This document shows, in pieces, positions 1-9,465 of a stretch of DNA of 51,255 bases. Positions within the stretch are counted from its first letter, which is position 1. Each line of letters begins with the position of its first letter. The notes under the pieces are model-generated. The model ran no database searches. It had not been told where the DNA came from and worked only from the letters and a program-made list of their open reading frames with translations. The position numbers and the translations under genes were made by a program. The DNA lies in the NCBI RefSeq assembly GCF_002276045.1, contig NZ_NQMR01000055.1:1-51255 (forward strand), in the 5' to 3' direction. The stretch comes from Pseudoalteromonas sp. NBT06-2. Lineage in GTDB: Bacteria > Pseudomonadota > Gammaproteobacteria > Enterobacterales > Alteromonadaceae.

Positions 1-33
1 GTACTATTTTACCTTTAATTAGCACAGTTTATG

Positions 34-110
34 TGCCTCGATAGCTCAGTCGGTAGAGCAGAGGATTGAAAATCCTCGTGTCCGTGGTTCGATTCCGCGT
101 CGAGGCACCA
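34..110 (+). tRNA. tRNA-Phe (anticodon GAA)
   Basis: Complete cloverleaf with encoded CCA. The acceptor arms TGCCTCG (34-40) and CGAGGCA (101-107) pair perfectly. The anticodon stem GAGGA (61-65)/TCCTC (73-77) closes the loop TTGAAAA, with anticodon GAA at 68-70. The T-arm carries GTTCGATTC. A rho-independent terminator follows at once, so this is the last gene of its transcript; anything upstream lies outside the window. Confidence 0.97.
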
Positions 111-129
111 TTTATTAAAATTTATTACG

Positions 130-158
130 AAAAAACCCAAGCTATGCTTGGGTTTTTT
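130..158 (+). terminator. rho-independent terminator after tRNA-Phe
   Basis: Perfect hairpin CCCAAGC-TAT-GCTTGGG (136-152), preceded by an A-run and followed by TTTTTT, 20-odd bases after the tRNA CCA end. The flanking A and T runs extend the stem and would let it work in both directions. Confidence 0.9.
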
Positions 159-302
159 CGTTTCATAATTGTACTTTACAAGCGTTTATATTAGAAAGAA
201 AGCTTCATTTATACCTGTATTCTTGACTTGCTGGAATCACACCTTTCTATGTCAAATCCTTTAATTGAGAATGTTCTTGGTAAAGATTATAAAATTAGAT
301 GA

Positions 303-616
303 TATACCCAAACCACTTCAAGATGCAGGATTCAGTTGGAATTAGAAATGCTTTAGGCAAGGCATTGATTGAAGAACATGGTTATTCCCTTTTCAAAATC
401 AATAACGCTGTATAAAGTATTTATAAACCAACCTTACAGGGACTTCTGAGCAAATCATGCTCGTTGTTGCCTGCATGGATGTAGGTACTAGAGCAATGCA
501 GGAGCATATTGCCGGTCCATCTTTTTTTAAGGGAGTAACCATTAATGCAAAGATGCACCTAGATCATGAATTGATCAGCAGTCCTGAACCTCACATCTTG
601 AAGTGGCTTGGGTATA
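303..616. mobile_element. 314-bp MITE-like inverted-repeat element, copy 1
   Basis: The ends are imperfect inverted repeats: TATACCCAAACCACTTCAAG at the left, and at the right a segment ending CTTGAAGTGGCTTGGGTATA. The same 314-bp sequence recurs at 19765-20078 with about five substitutions counted by eye and no net length change. It contains no convincing gene. Both copies begin and end in TA, which would fit a TA target duplication (inference). A non-autonomous element is likely; no matching transposase is in the window. The rest of the 111-826 spacer shows nothing else recognisable. Confidence 0.8.
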
Positions 617-826
617 GACTATCAAAGTAGCTAAATAGGTTTCATAATGAAACCGCTAAATTTATTTATAAACTCAATAATAAAATTAAAGAAGTTAAAA
701 GTGTAATATGTTGTTACAATCGCTATTTCGAAAAACCCTTCCTTTAAGAGTTTTTTCTGAAATTTTTTGTTTTTTTGTTTTAAATTTAAAATACATGGAA
801 TAAATAGATATTAGGACGCAATAGAT

Positions 827-1681
827 ATGTTTTCTAAATTATTAGCATTACTAGGGTGTATGTTAATTACTGCATGTACCAGCCCTGAAATAGTTGGCAA
901 CAGAAGTGATAATTCAGGTGAACTCTCCAGAAATACTCATCACGAATATCCACCAAGTGATCAAAGTAAAGTAATGGTGACGAGTGAAACAGATAATAAA
1001 TTATTAACTTTCTTTTTTGGTGCGGATCAAAATAAACCGATATTTAAAGCACATCAATTTTTACTTAGTCGCCACGAAAAACAGTATAAAGCGGGAGGTT
1101 TTTACCTAAATCAATATAAAAATAAATTAATGCTTGGTAGCAATGTAAGGCAAGCATTAAAAATCAGTGCGGTGAATGATACTATAAACAACTCAAGTAC
1201 AGTCAATAACATATTGAACTATCATCAATATTTTAATGATGTACCCATAGTGGGGGCGGCCATCACTTTATTGATGGATAAAGATTATAAATTAATATCA
1301 ATAAGTGCTTCGTTAGCAGATTTATCTTCAAATACAGCCCAATATAGCAGATTTAATATTTCTGAAAAAAAAGCGTTATCTGTAGCTTGGCAAGATTTAA
1401 CTGGAAAATCGATTGATGAAAACCAATTTGAAGTTAATGAAGTATTAAATAAATATCACCTAATCAACCCCTTGGATCTTTGGCAATTGAGTTCATCCGT
1501 ACAAGTTAATAAAGTTTATTTTCCTAGGAATAAAGGCATTGAAAGTGCTTATCAATTGACTTTAAGAGTTGCCAAAGAAAGTGGTAAAATTCGGCATGTT
1601 AGCTATATCATCTCAGCCAAAAATGGTAATATGTTGCATAAAAAAAATCTGATGAAATCATTATTACGTCGAACAAATTAA
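827..1681 (+). CDS. Lipoprotein consisting of an M36/thermolysin-type propeptide (FTP/PepSY-like) domain
   Basis: 284 aa. The N-terminus is a type II signal peptide with lipobox LITAC, so the mature protein should be a membrane-anchored lipoprotein. Residues ~75-280 align by eye with the propeptide of the adjacent M36 protease: both have RH..QY(K), LNQYK or INQYK, a Y.QY.ND.P(I/V) block, LLMDK..KLIS, KVY(F/Y)P and ISA.NGN/K. There is no HExxH motif and no catalytic domain. FTP propeptides inhibit and help fold their own peptidase, so a role as inhibitor or foldase of the next gene's product is plausible but inferred. It could equally be the relic of a protease that lost its catalytic part, but the frame is intact and ends cleanly. 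The 219-bp gap to the next gene shows no obvious terminator. Confidence 0.8.
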   Translation: MFSKLLALLGCMLITACTSPEIVGNRSDNSGELSRNTHHEYPPSDQSKVMVTSETDNKLLTFFFGADQNKPIFKAHQFLLSRHEKQYKAGGFYLNQYKNKLMLGSNVRQALKISAVNDTINNSSTVNNILNYHQYFNDVPIVGAAITLLMDKDYKLISISASLADLSSNTAQYSRFNISEKKALSVAWQDLTGKSIDENQFEVNEVLNKYHLINPLDLWQLSSSVQVNKVYFPRNKGIESAYQLTLRVAKESGKIRHVSYIISAKNGNMLHKKNLMKSLLRRTN

Positions 1682-1900
1682 GTACTTAATTAGCTCGAAC
1701 TCAAGATCAGCTTTCTGCTACAATAAAAGAGTTAATTATCTTAGTTTCAGGTTTGAGAATAATATAATTCGCCTGATTATTCAATTTTTTACAGTTTGAT
1801 ACAAGCGGATACAAACTGACAATTTACTTCAATAGACTCATTTTTATGTACTAGTTAGTATATTTCCTTCAAAGTGCTTTTTAACTGAAGGAAAAAAATA

Positions 1901-4900
1901 ATGCCAATAAAAATATTAACGCTTGCCATAATAACCAGTTTTAGCATAAATACATTTGCCCAAACAGAACAATATGACTTGCTTCAACATCAAGCCGCGA
2001 AACAAGAAAAAAATCGCAGTATTATGTTTTCACCTCATAGTGAATTAACTCGTTCAGCTCGCATTAATAATTCTAAGAATGTTTATGTGGCACCAGTACT
2101 TGGTACACCACAATTTTTTTGGGCTAATTCAACTATAAAAAATTATAAGGTAAGAAATTCAACTACTCAAACCTCAGAAAAAATGCATCGAAGTGCTGGT
2201 CGACATTATATTAATCAATATAAAAGATTGTTGGGCCTGAATAACCATGGCGAACGTGGGTTGAAATTTCGCACTGCCTCGCAAGTTGCTAAAGATAAGG
2301 CCATTATCGTCAGATATGATCAATACGTAAATGATATTCCTGTTTTAGGTGGTGCAGTTAATTTGTTAATGGATAAAAACCATAAACTTATTTCAGTCGG
2401 GGCAAATGTTGCACCACAAACTCGCGCTGTAGCTGATGAACAAAATTTTAGTTATCACAAAAATAAAGCGGTTGCTATCGCATTATCTGATCTTATAGAA
2501 GAAAAAGTATCATTGAACGATGTATTTGTTGATCTTGATACCCACAAAGTGACACTAAATAAAACAAAGAATGGCTGGAAAATGAGTTCCGCAGCTACAG
2601 TTGAAAAAGTGTATTATCCGCAAAAAGATCGCGTATTAAGTGCTTATAAAATTAGTCTGCGTGTCAATAAACCCGGAACCTCAAGAATTAATGGAGAAAC
2701 TCGTCACTTTGGTTATGTTATTTCAGCAACAAATGGAAAAATATTACAACGAAAAAACTATAGTCATTCAGCTTTTCACGGAAAAAACACAAACTTTAGT
2801 TATCTAGTTTATGCTGACAGGGCAACAAAAGCACCACAAGATGGCCCAGATGGTAATAATGGTAGTCCACACCCAACAGGTATACCTGATGGCTTTCAAG
2901 CTGCACTTGGTACACAAAATATGTTAGCAATGAGTCATGCTGGTATTAATACCGAAGATCCTTGGCTACCAGCAGGAGCAACAGAGTCTAAAGGTAATAA
3001 CGTAGATGCATATATTGATACTTCAGCGCCTGATGGTTTTACAGAGAATTCAGATGATTTACGCGCTAAACTTAATGGTAATGGTGAGTTTAACTATATA
3101 TTTGATGCAACAAAAGATGCCAATGCTAATAACATACAAAAACAAGCGGCAGTGACAAATCTGTTTTATACTATAAATTATTTGCATGATGTTTTTTACA
3201 ATGCTGGTTTTGATGAAGCATCTGGTAATGCACAATTAGACAATTACGGTCGTGGTGGTAATGAGGGAGATCCAATTTTAGCTGAAGGACAGGATTTTTC
3301 AGGAATAAATAATGCAAATATGTCTACTCCACCAGATGGTCAGTCTCCTGTAATGCAGCAGTTCCTATTTCAAGGAAGCCCTAAAATAACTTTTGATTTT
3401 ACACCGACTAAAGACTACCAGCTAAGCATTTATCCTAACCGTTTAGGCCTAAAAGATTTTGATACGCTTACGAGTGTTGCTGTTTTGATGCCAGATAATG
3501 ATGCAAAAGATATTTGTCAACCATTTACTAACGGTGCTGATTTTACTGATAAAGTATTAGTAATTAATCACACAGAAGCATGTGATGAAGAACAATTTTA
3601 TAAGGCTTTGAGTGAAATATCACCAGCAGTTGTGATGATAGTGAATAATGCAACACTACCTATAACTTTTGAGAAACAATTACCTTATGGTGTAATTGAT
3701 GTTGATAATAACGATGAAAGCCAAATTTTTATTGATGCCATTAAAACAGGTAACATTACTGCTCACTTAGCTTTAAAAAGCCAAATGTTTCGAGATTCAA
3801 CCTTAAGTAATCTTGTCATTATGCATGAATGGGGACATTATATTCATGGACGTTTAGCTGGTAATGGTCAAGGTCCGGGTAATAACGTTTATGGCGGTGG
3901 AATGGGTGAAGGATTTGGCGATTTTATTGCTATTATGCACCAAGTGCGCGAAGAGGATTTATCAAAGCCAGGCGGAGACAATTATAATGGAATATATACC
4001 CAAGGTGGTTGGACTGATGGCAGCTCAGTAGATAGCGATAATCAAGCCTATTATTTTGGTATTCGTCGTGTTCCTTATTCAACTGATATAAGTAAGAATG
4101 CGTTAAGCTATCGCCATTTTAGATTAGGTGAAACCTTACCTGAAACACACCCTATTGCTGGCGAAGCTACCGAAGTAACAGATGTAGGTCCTCATAGCCA
4201 AGGTGAGATTTGGGCTACAGTACTGTTTGAAGCATTTATGGGGCTTGCTCGTGACTCAGATCGGTTAACATTAACTCAAGCAAAGGAAAGAATGCGTCAA
4301 TATTTGGTATCTGGTTTAAAATTAACACCATCTGATGCTACGTATCTGTTAGCGCGAGATGCCATTATTGCCAGTGCTGTTGCCAATGACATTAAAGATG
4401 CAAAAATTATAGCTCAAGCTTTTGCCAAACGTGGTATGGGTACATTGGCAACTTCTCCAGCGGTAAGTTCGCCAGATTTAAAAGAAGGGTTGAAAGAAAG
4501 CTTTGAAACAACATCTATAATTCAAGCTAAAGATTTAAAAATAGCTAACATGATAAAAGCTTGTGATACTGATAATATTTGGGATCCAACAGAAGTAGCA
4601 GAATTAGATATTAGCGTTTATAACAGTGGTATTGAAACACTTAATAGCGGTGAATTAGTCATTGAGTCTAATGATAAAGTCACCTTTGTTAATGGTAATA
4701 ATATAACACATGGTGAATTAGCACCTTTTGCTCAGCAGCAAATAAAAGTTAAGGTTAAGCTTAATGAAGATGCTGACTTTAATAGTAAAGTAACCCTTTC
4801 CCTTGCATCGACAGCTAAACCTGAAAATAAAGTAGACTTTAGCTTTAGCACTAACCATGATATCGGTTTTGGTAATGTAGAAGCGTTTGAAAAAAGTATT

Positions 4901-5938
4901 GACAATGAAGCAGATAAAAGATTTTTAAACTGGACCAATACCCGTGAGTTAGAAAATGACAATTTACATGAAGATATATGGTTTGGCTCCTTTTCAGCGA
5001 GTTCAAAGTCTAACACTGCTAAAATTTGGCCATATGCGGGTACCAAAGATGAATCATTAGAAAGTGCAGAGCTTACAGTCGGTGATGATACTGATTTTGA
5101 AGTTAATTTTGACCATGTATATGTTACCAGAGAAGGCTTCGCAGGCGGATTAATTGAAGTGCGTGAAATTGGTGAACAGTGGGCTGCAATTGATGAAGCT
5201 AAAATAACACGCTATGACTTAGACGGTACTGAACTTGGTAAAGGTTACGCTGCAAAAGTAAACGCTGATGCAGGTACTAAAGTTGATGGGCAAGCTGCTT
5301 TTTCTGGTCTTAATATAACAGATGAAGAAATGGTTAACCGGAAGCTACCATTACGTAAAGTGGCTATTAATCTTGGTCGCGATTATGCGGGTAAAAAAGT
5401 GCAAGTTCGTTTTAGATATTTCTCCGCAGATGTTGAAGGCGAAGCAAACGATTTTTGGGAATTAGATAACATTGAGTTTAAAGGTTTGACTACTAAAGTC
5501 ATTGATAAAGCCATTATAGCTAATGCTAAAATATGTACCGATAATACAGCTCCCACTGTAACGCTTGTGTCTACAGGTGGTACATTTGCTAATAATTCAC
5601 TTGCCATAACTACTAAGGCGGGTAGTAATTTAACGCTTACAGCTAAAGGTAATGATAAAGAAAATGATAAATTAACGTATAAATGGGAGCAAACAAGTGG
5701 CGGTAAAGTAATTTTGTCAGATGCTGAAACTGCTAATCTTAAAGTTACTATTCCTGAATCATCAAGTGCAGGCACTGTTAATTTTAAAGTCACTGTTAGT
5801 GATGGTAAAGAGACGGTTACGAGTAAAGCAGTTGTTACTGTAACTAAAAAGAAAAAAAGTAGTGGTGGTGCCTTCTCTGCTTATTTATTATTAATAGGGT
5901 TGGGGGCGCGTTTATTTCGCCAAAGAAAACATATTTAA
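1901..5938 (+). CDS. Secreted M36 (fungalysin-type) metalloprotease with PA insert and GlyGly-CTERM-like tail
   Basis: 1345 aa. Sec signal peptide (cleavage probably after NTFA), FTP propeptide to about residue 290, then an M36 catalytic domain. The zinc site HEWGH is at 642-646 (H642, E643, H646), with a probable third ligand Glu670 in GMGEGFGDF. A PA-like insertion spans ~525-625, just before the zinc motif. A beta-rich, MAM/jelly-roll-like stretch (~1060-1195) and a PKD/Ig-like domain (~1214-1318) follow. The last 25 residues read SSGGAF, then a hydrophobic stretch, then RLFRQRK; this has the form of a GlyGly-CTERM sorting tail processed by rhombosortase. An extracellular or surface broad-specificity protease is expected. 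SD AAGGA sits at 1888-1892. A terminator follows at 5961. Confidence 0.93.
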   Translation: MPIKILTLAIITSFSINTFAQTEQYDLLQHQAAKQEKNRSIMFSPHSELTRSARINNSKNVYVAPVLGTPQFFWANSTIKNYKVRNSTTQTSEKMHRSAGRHYINQYKRLLGLNNHGERGLKFRTASQVAKDKAIIVRYDQYVNDIPVLGGAVNLLMDKNHKLISVGANVAPQTRAVADEQNFSYHKNKAVAIALSDLIEEKVSLNDVFVDLDTHKVTLNKTKNGWKMSSAATVEKVYYPQKDRVLSAYKISLRVNKPGTSRINGETRHFGYVISATNGKILQRKNYSHSAFHGKNTNFSYLVYADRATKAPQDGPDGNNGSPHPTGIPDGFQAALGTQNMLAMSHAGINTEDPWLPAGATESKGNNVDAYIDTSAPDGFTENSDDLRAKLNGNGEFNYIFDATKDANANNIQKQAAVTNLFYTINYLHDVFYNAGFDEASGNAQLDNYGRGGNEGDPILAEGQDFSGINNANMSTPPDGQSPVMQQFLFQGSPKITFDFTPTKDYQLSIYPNRLGLKDFDTLTSVAVLMPDNDAKDICQPFTNGADFTDKVLVINHTEACDEEQFYKALSEISPAVVMIVNNATLPITFEKQLPYGVIDVDNNDESQIFIDAIKTGNITAHLALKSQMFRDSTLSNLVIMHEWGHYIHGRLAGNGQGPGNNVYGGGMGEGFGDFIAIMHQVREEDLSKPGGDNYNGIYTQGGWTDGSSVDSDNQAYYFGIRRVPYSTDISKNALSYRHFRLGETLPETHPIAGEATEVTDVGPHSQGEIWATVLFEAFMGLARDSDRLTLTQAKERMRQYLVSGLKLTPSDATYLLARDAIIASAVANDIKDAKIIAQAFAKRGMGTLATSPAVSSPDLKEGLKESFETTSIIQAKDLKIANMIKACDTDNIWDPTEVAELDISVYNSGIETLNSGELVIESNDKVTFVNGNNITHGELAPFAQQQIKVKVKLNEDADFNSKVTLSLASTAKPENKVDFSFSTNHDIGFGNVEAFEKSIDNEADKRFLNWTNTRELENDNLHEDIWFGSFSASSKSNTAKIWPYAGTKDESLESAELTVGDDTDFEVNFDHVYVTREGFAGGLIEVREIGEQWAAIDEAKITRYDLDGTELGKGYAAKVNADAGTKVDGQAAFSGLNITDEEMVNRKLPLRKVAINLGRDYAGKKVQVRFRYFSADVEGEANDFWELDNIEFKGLTTKVIDKAIIANAKICTDNTAPTVTLVSTGGTFANNSLAITTKAGSNLTLTAKGNDKENDKLTYKWEQTSGGKVILSDAETANLKVTIPESSSAGTVNFKVTVSDGKETVTSKAVVTVTKKKKSSGGAFSAYLLLIGLGARLFRQRKHI

Positions 5939-5960
5939 TTAGCGTAATTTAAAAGTTAAT

Positions 5961-6011
5961 AAGTAACAGTTAAAGAGCGTGACGACTCTCGATAACTGTT
6001 ACTTATTTTTC
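5961..6011 (+). terminator. Terminator-like hairpin after the M36 protease
   Basis: Twelve-base arms AAGTAACAGTTA (5961-5972) and TAACTGTTACTT (5993-6004) pair perfectly, with an inner GAG/CTC stem, and are followed by ATTTTTC. It lies 22 bases after the protease stop codon. Confidence 0.75.
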
Positions 6012-6019
6012 TATATATT

Positions 6020-6289
6020 AGGGGCTGTTCTGTTGATCTTTCTGGGTTAAATTTTGTTCGAGATAAAAGCATTTTAGTCGCGGCGAGTAGTGTGTAGCCT
6101 AGTCATTCTAAGTAAATACGACTCAACAAAGAATAAAATGCTTTTAGCCGAATCCTTCGGACAGCGTTTGTTGGGCATTTTTACTGCGTTATCGCCTTTT
6201 TATGTGGAACACCACATGACAAAGCTTCTGCCTTGTATAAATGCCCAACAATTCGCTGCAAAAGTAATCTCGAAAGATCAATAGCCCCT
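6020..6289. mobile_element. MITE-like element, second family (~270 bp)
   Basis: Terminal inverted repeats: left AGGGGCTGTTCTGTTGATCT, right ending GAAAGATCAATAGCCCCT. The left arm has a four-base insertion relative to the right. Flanking TA on both sides suggests a TA target. Internal arms also mirror one another (the GATAAAAGCATTTT region near the left, and AATAAAATGC further in). No credible gene is inside; the short open frame across it is a by-product. It is unrelated to the 314-bp family. Confidence 0.65.
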
Positions 6290-6588
6290 ATACTTAAAAT
6301 ATGATCTATCTAGTTCCCTCTAACTTCTATTGTATCCTTCATTAAAATTAGACTACCAGTGTCATCACTGTGGCTAAGTTTACTTATTTTTGTAGTACTT
6401 GACTCTGGTACATGCGTAATAGATGGCGATCGACTTGATTGCTACCGAGTTTGATTTATACCATTAATTCAGATAATTAAGTGACCATCCAGAGCTTATG
6501 ATATTTTACAATTCTATGCATGTCAGTGAATTCATGGTTATTCCCTTTAGAATTGACATAACAACAGTGTAAATTCTCTAAAGCTCTT

Positions 6589-6760
6589 TATACTGCGTTA
6601 TTGGTTTTGATAAGAGAATACCATTGTCTGTAACCAATGCCTTGCCTAAAGCGCTTTGAACTCCCGCTGATTGACCACTTTATTAACGGCAATGATATTA
6701 TACCCAAGCTACTTCAAGATACGAGTTTCAGGACTCCTGAGAAAACCATGCTCGATTTGC
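6589..6760. repeat. Decayed pieces of the 314-bp element family
   Basis: Positions ~6589-6676 match the reverse complement of the left third of the 314-bp element (the GCGTTATTG.TTTTGA block and ATGCCTTGCCTAAAGC). From 6703 a direct-orientation left terminus resumes (TATACCCAAGCTACTTCAAG) and jumps to a more internal part (CTGAG.AAA.CATGCTCG). This looks like an old, rearranged insertion. The open frame across it (6637-6879) shows no family resemblance and is not called. The rest of 6290-6910 has no recognisable gene. Confidence 0.55.
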
Positions 6761-6910
6761 AAAAAATTCAGTTTACCTTTTTCATTGTTAGGGATAATGC
6801 CGATAAGATTGCAGGGAAATATGAATTGTTAGTGTCGTTTGGACCCATCAAAATAGCCAAAGGATATATCTTTACCTGATTACACATAAAGCTCAGCTAT
6901 ACTCAAAATT

Positions 6911-7080
6911 TTATTCGTTATAGGCGGGTTGTAAAGCAACATATAAAAATCGTGGCAGCATATCTTCTAACTCAAAGTGCCGATTAAAACGATAACTAAA
7001 CTCCGCCAAATACCGCGGTAAGTGTTTGTGCTTAATGGTATGATAAGTTCCAACAATAGAGTTTTTACATTTTCTATCAT
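6911..7080 (-). pseudogene. Remnant of an IS1595-type (ISXO2-like) transposase C-terminus
   Basis: Reverse-strand translation ending at the stop codon 6911-6913 contains IVGTYHTIKHKHLPRYLAEF, then SYRFNRHFELEDMLPRFLY. The HLPRYLAEFSYRFNRR-type block is typical of the C-terminal end of IS1595-family transposases. Only the last ~55 codons remain; no catalytic region, start or terminal repeats can be seen, so it is a fossil. Confidence 0.65.
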
Positions 7081-7221
7081 CATATTTACCAAAATAACTT
7101 GCTCTTTCTTAACACTATTAGGGTCACCATTTGTCATAAAAAGTGCTCACAATGAGCGTCTTCATCGACTCTAAAGACCCCTGATACAACATGGTGTTGC
7201 AGAGGGGTGCATTAATAATGC

Positions 7222-8292
7222 TTAGTTTTTGTCGGCTATGGCTTCGAAAAGATCAATGCGTAATTTGGCGGTACCGTCCTCTTGAATAACCCACAGTTCT
7301 TTAGTAATAATTCCCTGCGCTTTGTTCATCGACCATTTTGATTTAATGATCGCAGCCTTAGCTGAAATGACTTCAATTTCTGGTTCAATATATTTGACAT
7401 CAGAAAATCCCTGATCGATTAAATTTTGCCAAAAAGATTGAATGGCAGCTGTTCCTATGTAACGACCAAAAGGTGTGGCGATCATTTCAGCATTTTTTTC
7501 ATAGGCCTCGGCACATTGCTTTGCTTTACCGTCATTGAAGCCTTCTTTCCAGCGCTTACTGGCTGCCCAAACAGCCTGTTCAACTCGGGCTTTGTCTTGT
7601 GAAGATAATGGCGGTTTATTGTCTCTAGTATGTGAAAATAAAGCACCATGACCGGGAATAACCCAGTCCACTGACGCGGCTAACTTTTGGCGAGACTGCG
7701 TTAATTTAGTTGCATCTTGTGCTAACGGATCTTGAGCTGGATAGTAATCAGGAGCCCACCAAAGGTGAGTCAAACCATAAGTTCCTTCAGCTGTTTCCAC
7801 CAATAGACTCGCATCTTCGCTAGTATGACCTGGAGTACGAATCACGGTAATTCCTGGAGCTATTTCATAATTGTCTGGATGATCTTTCTACAGATCATGC
7901 TGATATGTGGCCCAGTGATCAACAATCACCGCGTTAGGAAATAAACCTAATTGTGTATTGTGATCAGGGTGATGATGACTGATGAGTACATGTGTGACTT
8001 GCTCAGGGCTATAGCCTCTCGTGGCCAACTCTTTCAACAATGTGGGCCAAACACCTTTTGCAGCCATTCCAGGATCAGCAATAAGTAAGGTATTTTCTCC
8101 TTCTACCAGTGTCACTGTGCTGGCTATTTTTCGCCTTCCATCATCTCGCGCTCCGGGCAAAAATTCGAAACCTTTAATCGGACTGACATAGCCGTTATGT
8201 ATAACAGACACTTTGTTTTCTGCTAAGCTGGCGGGTGAGCTAAAATAAAATGTGAAAAATAGAATAATGGTAAATAGTCGACGCTTGATCAT
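7222..8292 (-). pseudogene. Metallo-beta-lactamase-fold hydrolase with SnoaL-like C-terminal domain, interrupted by one in-frame amber codon
   Basis: The reading frame from 8292 down to 7222 is one continuous frame of 357 codons broken only by a TAG at 7888-7890 (context CTG TAG AAA). The N-terminal part has a signal peptide, then an MBL-fold with the metal motif HHHPDH. After the stop the frame continues KDHPDNYEIAPG, then RTPGHTSED (a later MBL-fold histidine region). Residues from about 240 on resemble an NTF2/SnoaL-like domain. Without the second half the enzyme lacks part of its metal site. A single CAG-to-TAG change is the simplest history; amber readthrough or a sequencing error are alternatives. 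Everything else in the frame is clean, so the lesion is young. SD-like AGGAAATAACC lies just upstream of 8292. Confidence 0.8.
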
Positions 8293-8603
8293 GGTTATTT
8301 CCTTCGTTTAATTTAATACACTATTGCATTATAGAAAGACTAGAATAAAATAATAATGCGAATTAGGACAAATAAGCAGGTATAACTGACAGTATGCAAC
8401 AACAGCAAAAACTTTCTATTGGCAGTATGTGTTATTGAGTATAACTGGAATAAACGACCTTTTGGCCAAAACGACCCTGTAACACATTTTGTGTAACTGC
8501 CAGGTTAAAATAACATCTTTCAAACGGTCTTCGAATTCAATCATAAATCGATTCAAGGCCGTTTTTATAGTAACTTTCATACCGTTGGACTTCATAAGAG
8601 CAA
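8293..8603. other. Intergenic spacer with one hairpin
   Basis: No gene seen. An imperfect hairpin at 8522-8566 (AAACGGTCTTCGAAT pairing with ATTCAAGGCCGTTT, one bulge) is followed on the plus strand by TTTTTA. It lies downstream of the leftward RRM gene and might act as a terminator for that gene if it works in both directions. Confidence 0.4.
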
Positions 8604-8870
8604 TTAGTAATCTCTTCTTGGTCTTTCCTCTCTTGGCTTAGCTTCATTTATCTTTAAAGCTCTACCTTCGAATTCTTGTTGATTCAATTCCTCTATTGCT
8701 TTAGTTCCGGCATTATCATCAGACATACTTATAAATCCGAAACCTTTTGGTCTTTGAGTTTCTCTATCTTTAATTAAAGTTACTTTTTGTACTTTTCCAT
8801 ATTGTTCAAATAATGACTTTATTGTTTCTTCAGTTGTTTGGTATGACATATTTCCTACATAAATTTGCAT
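8604..8870 (-). CDS. Small RRM-type RNA-binding protein
   Basis: 88 aa, a single RNA recognition motif. RNP2 is IYVGNM (residues 3-8) and RNP1 is KGFGFISM (~42-49), both with the aromatic residues that stack on RNA. A short, charged, Arg-rich tail (KPREERPRRDY) follows. Such single-RRM proteins in cyanobacteria and marine proteobacteria are often cold-induced RNA chaperones; cold induction here is inference. It starts at the ATG just after AGGAAAT (minus strand). It stands alone between decayed regions. Confidence 0.92.
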   Translation of the reverse strand: MQIYVGNMSYQTTEETIKSLFEQYGKVQKVTLIKDRETQRPKGFGFISMSDDNAGTKAIEELNQQEFEGRALKINEAKPREERPRRDY

Positions 8871-9465
8871 AATATTTCCTTTTTAATTATTGCTGAATTA
8901 TTTTAAGTAGTTTTTGATTTTGAAAAATACTCTTATTCTTCTTATAAATCAAAACAATATTCTTCAGGGCATCCCATACGCTGAGATAAATTGTTAGCAG
9001 ATAGGCGATATATCTATTTTTAGTACAATCGTTGTTAGCAGAAAGTAAATAAAGAACAACAAAAACAGCTTTATATGCGGTTGTTTTTTACGCGTATCTT
9101 GTCATTTCATCCTAAAAACCCAGCAGGGTTAGCCATGCGTTAATGCCTATGGTGGTGATGGCAGTGCCATTGAGTGAGATTTATGGGTAATTAAATTCTA
9201 AAGTTTTGAGCGACCAAACTAAATCCCTTCGCATGGTAGATAGAGGTCGATTTCAATGTTATTTTTTATTCGATGGGTTAGTTAAATTTGATAACAGCAT
9301 CTGTTCAGTGACTAACGAATACCATGAAAATTCATAATTTTATTGTAAGTTGTGTGATAATTTATTCGCTATCTAAATGTCACTACATTGTGCGAAATAC
9401 TGGCCAATATGACCTCGTGTTTAATAATGAAAGGGAGCATTGGCAGTGTGGGCATTGCATGATTG
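8871..9465. other. Intergenic region without a recognisable gene
   Basis: Upstream region of the leftward RRM gene, presumably containing its promoter. Several short frames exist, but none has an SD, length or composition that supports a gene. Given the flanking transposase scraps, this is probably decayed mobile DNA. Confidence 0.3.

Noticed and set aside
6090..6284. Open frame of 64 codons
   Set aside because: It lies wholly inside the second MITE-like element, has no SD and resembles no family; a product of the repeat.
9100..9250. Possible gene remnant on the minus strand with a short hydrophobic stretch
   Set aside because: Translations in all frames are broken and I could not match any family.
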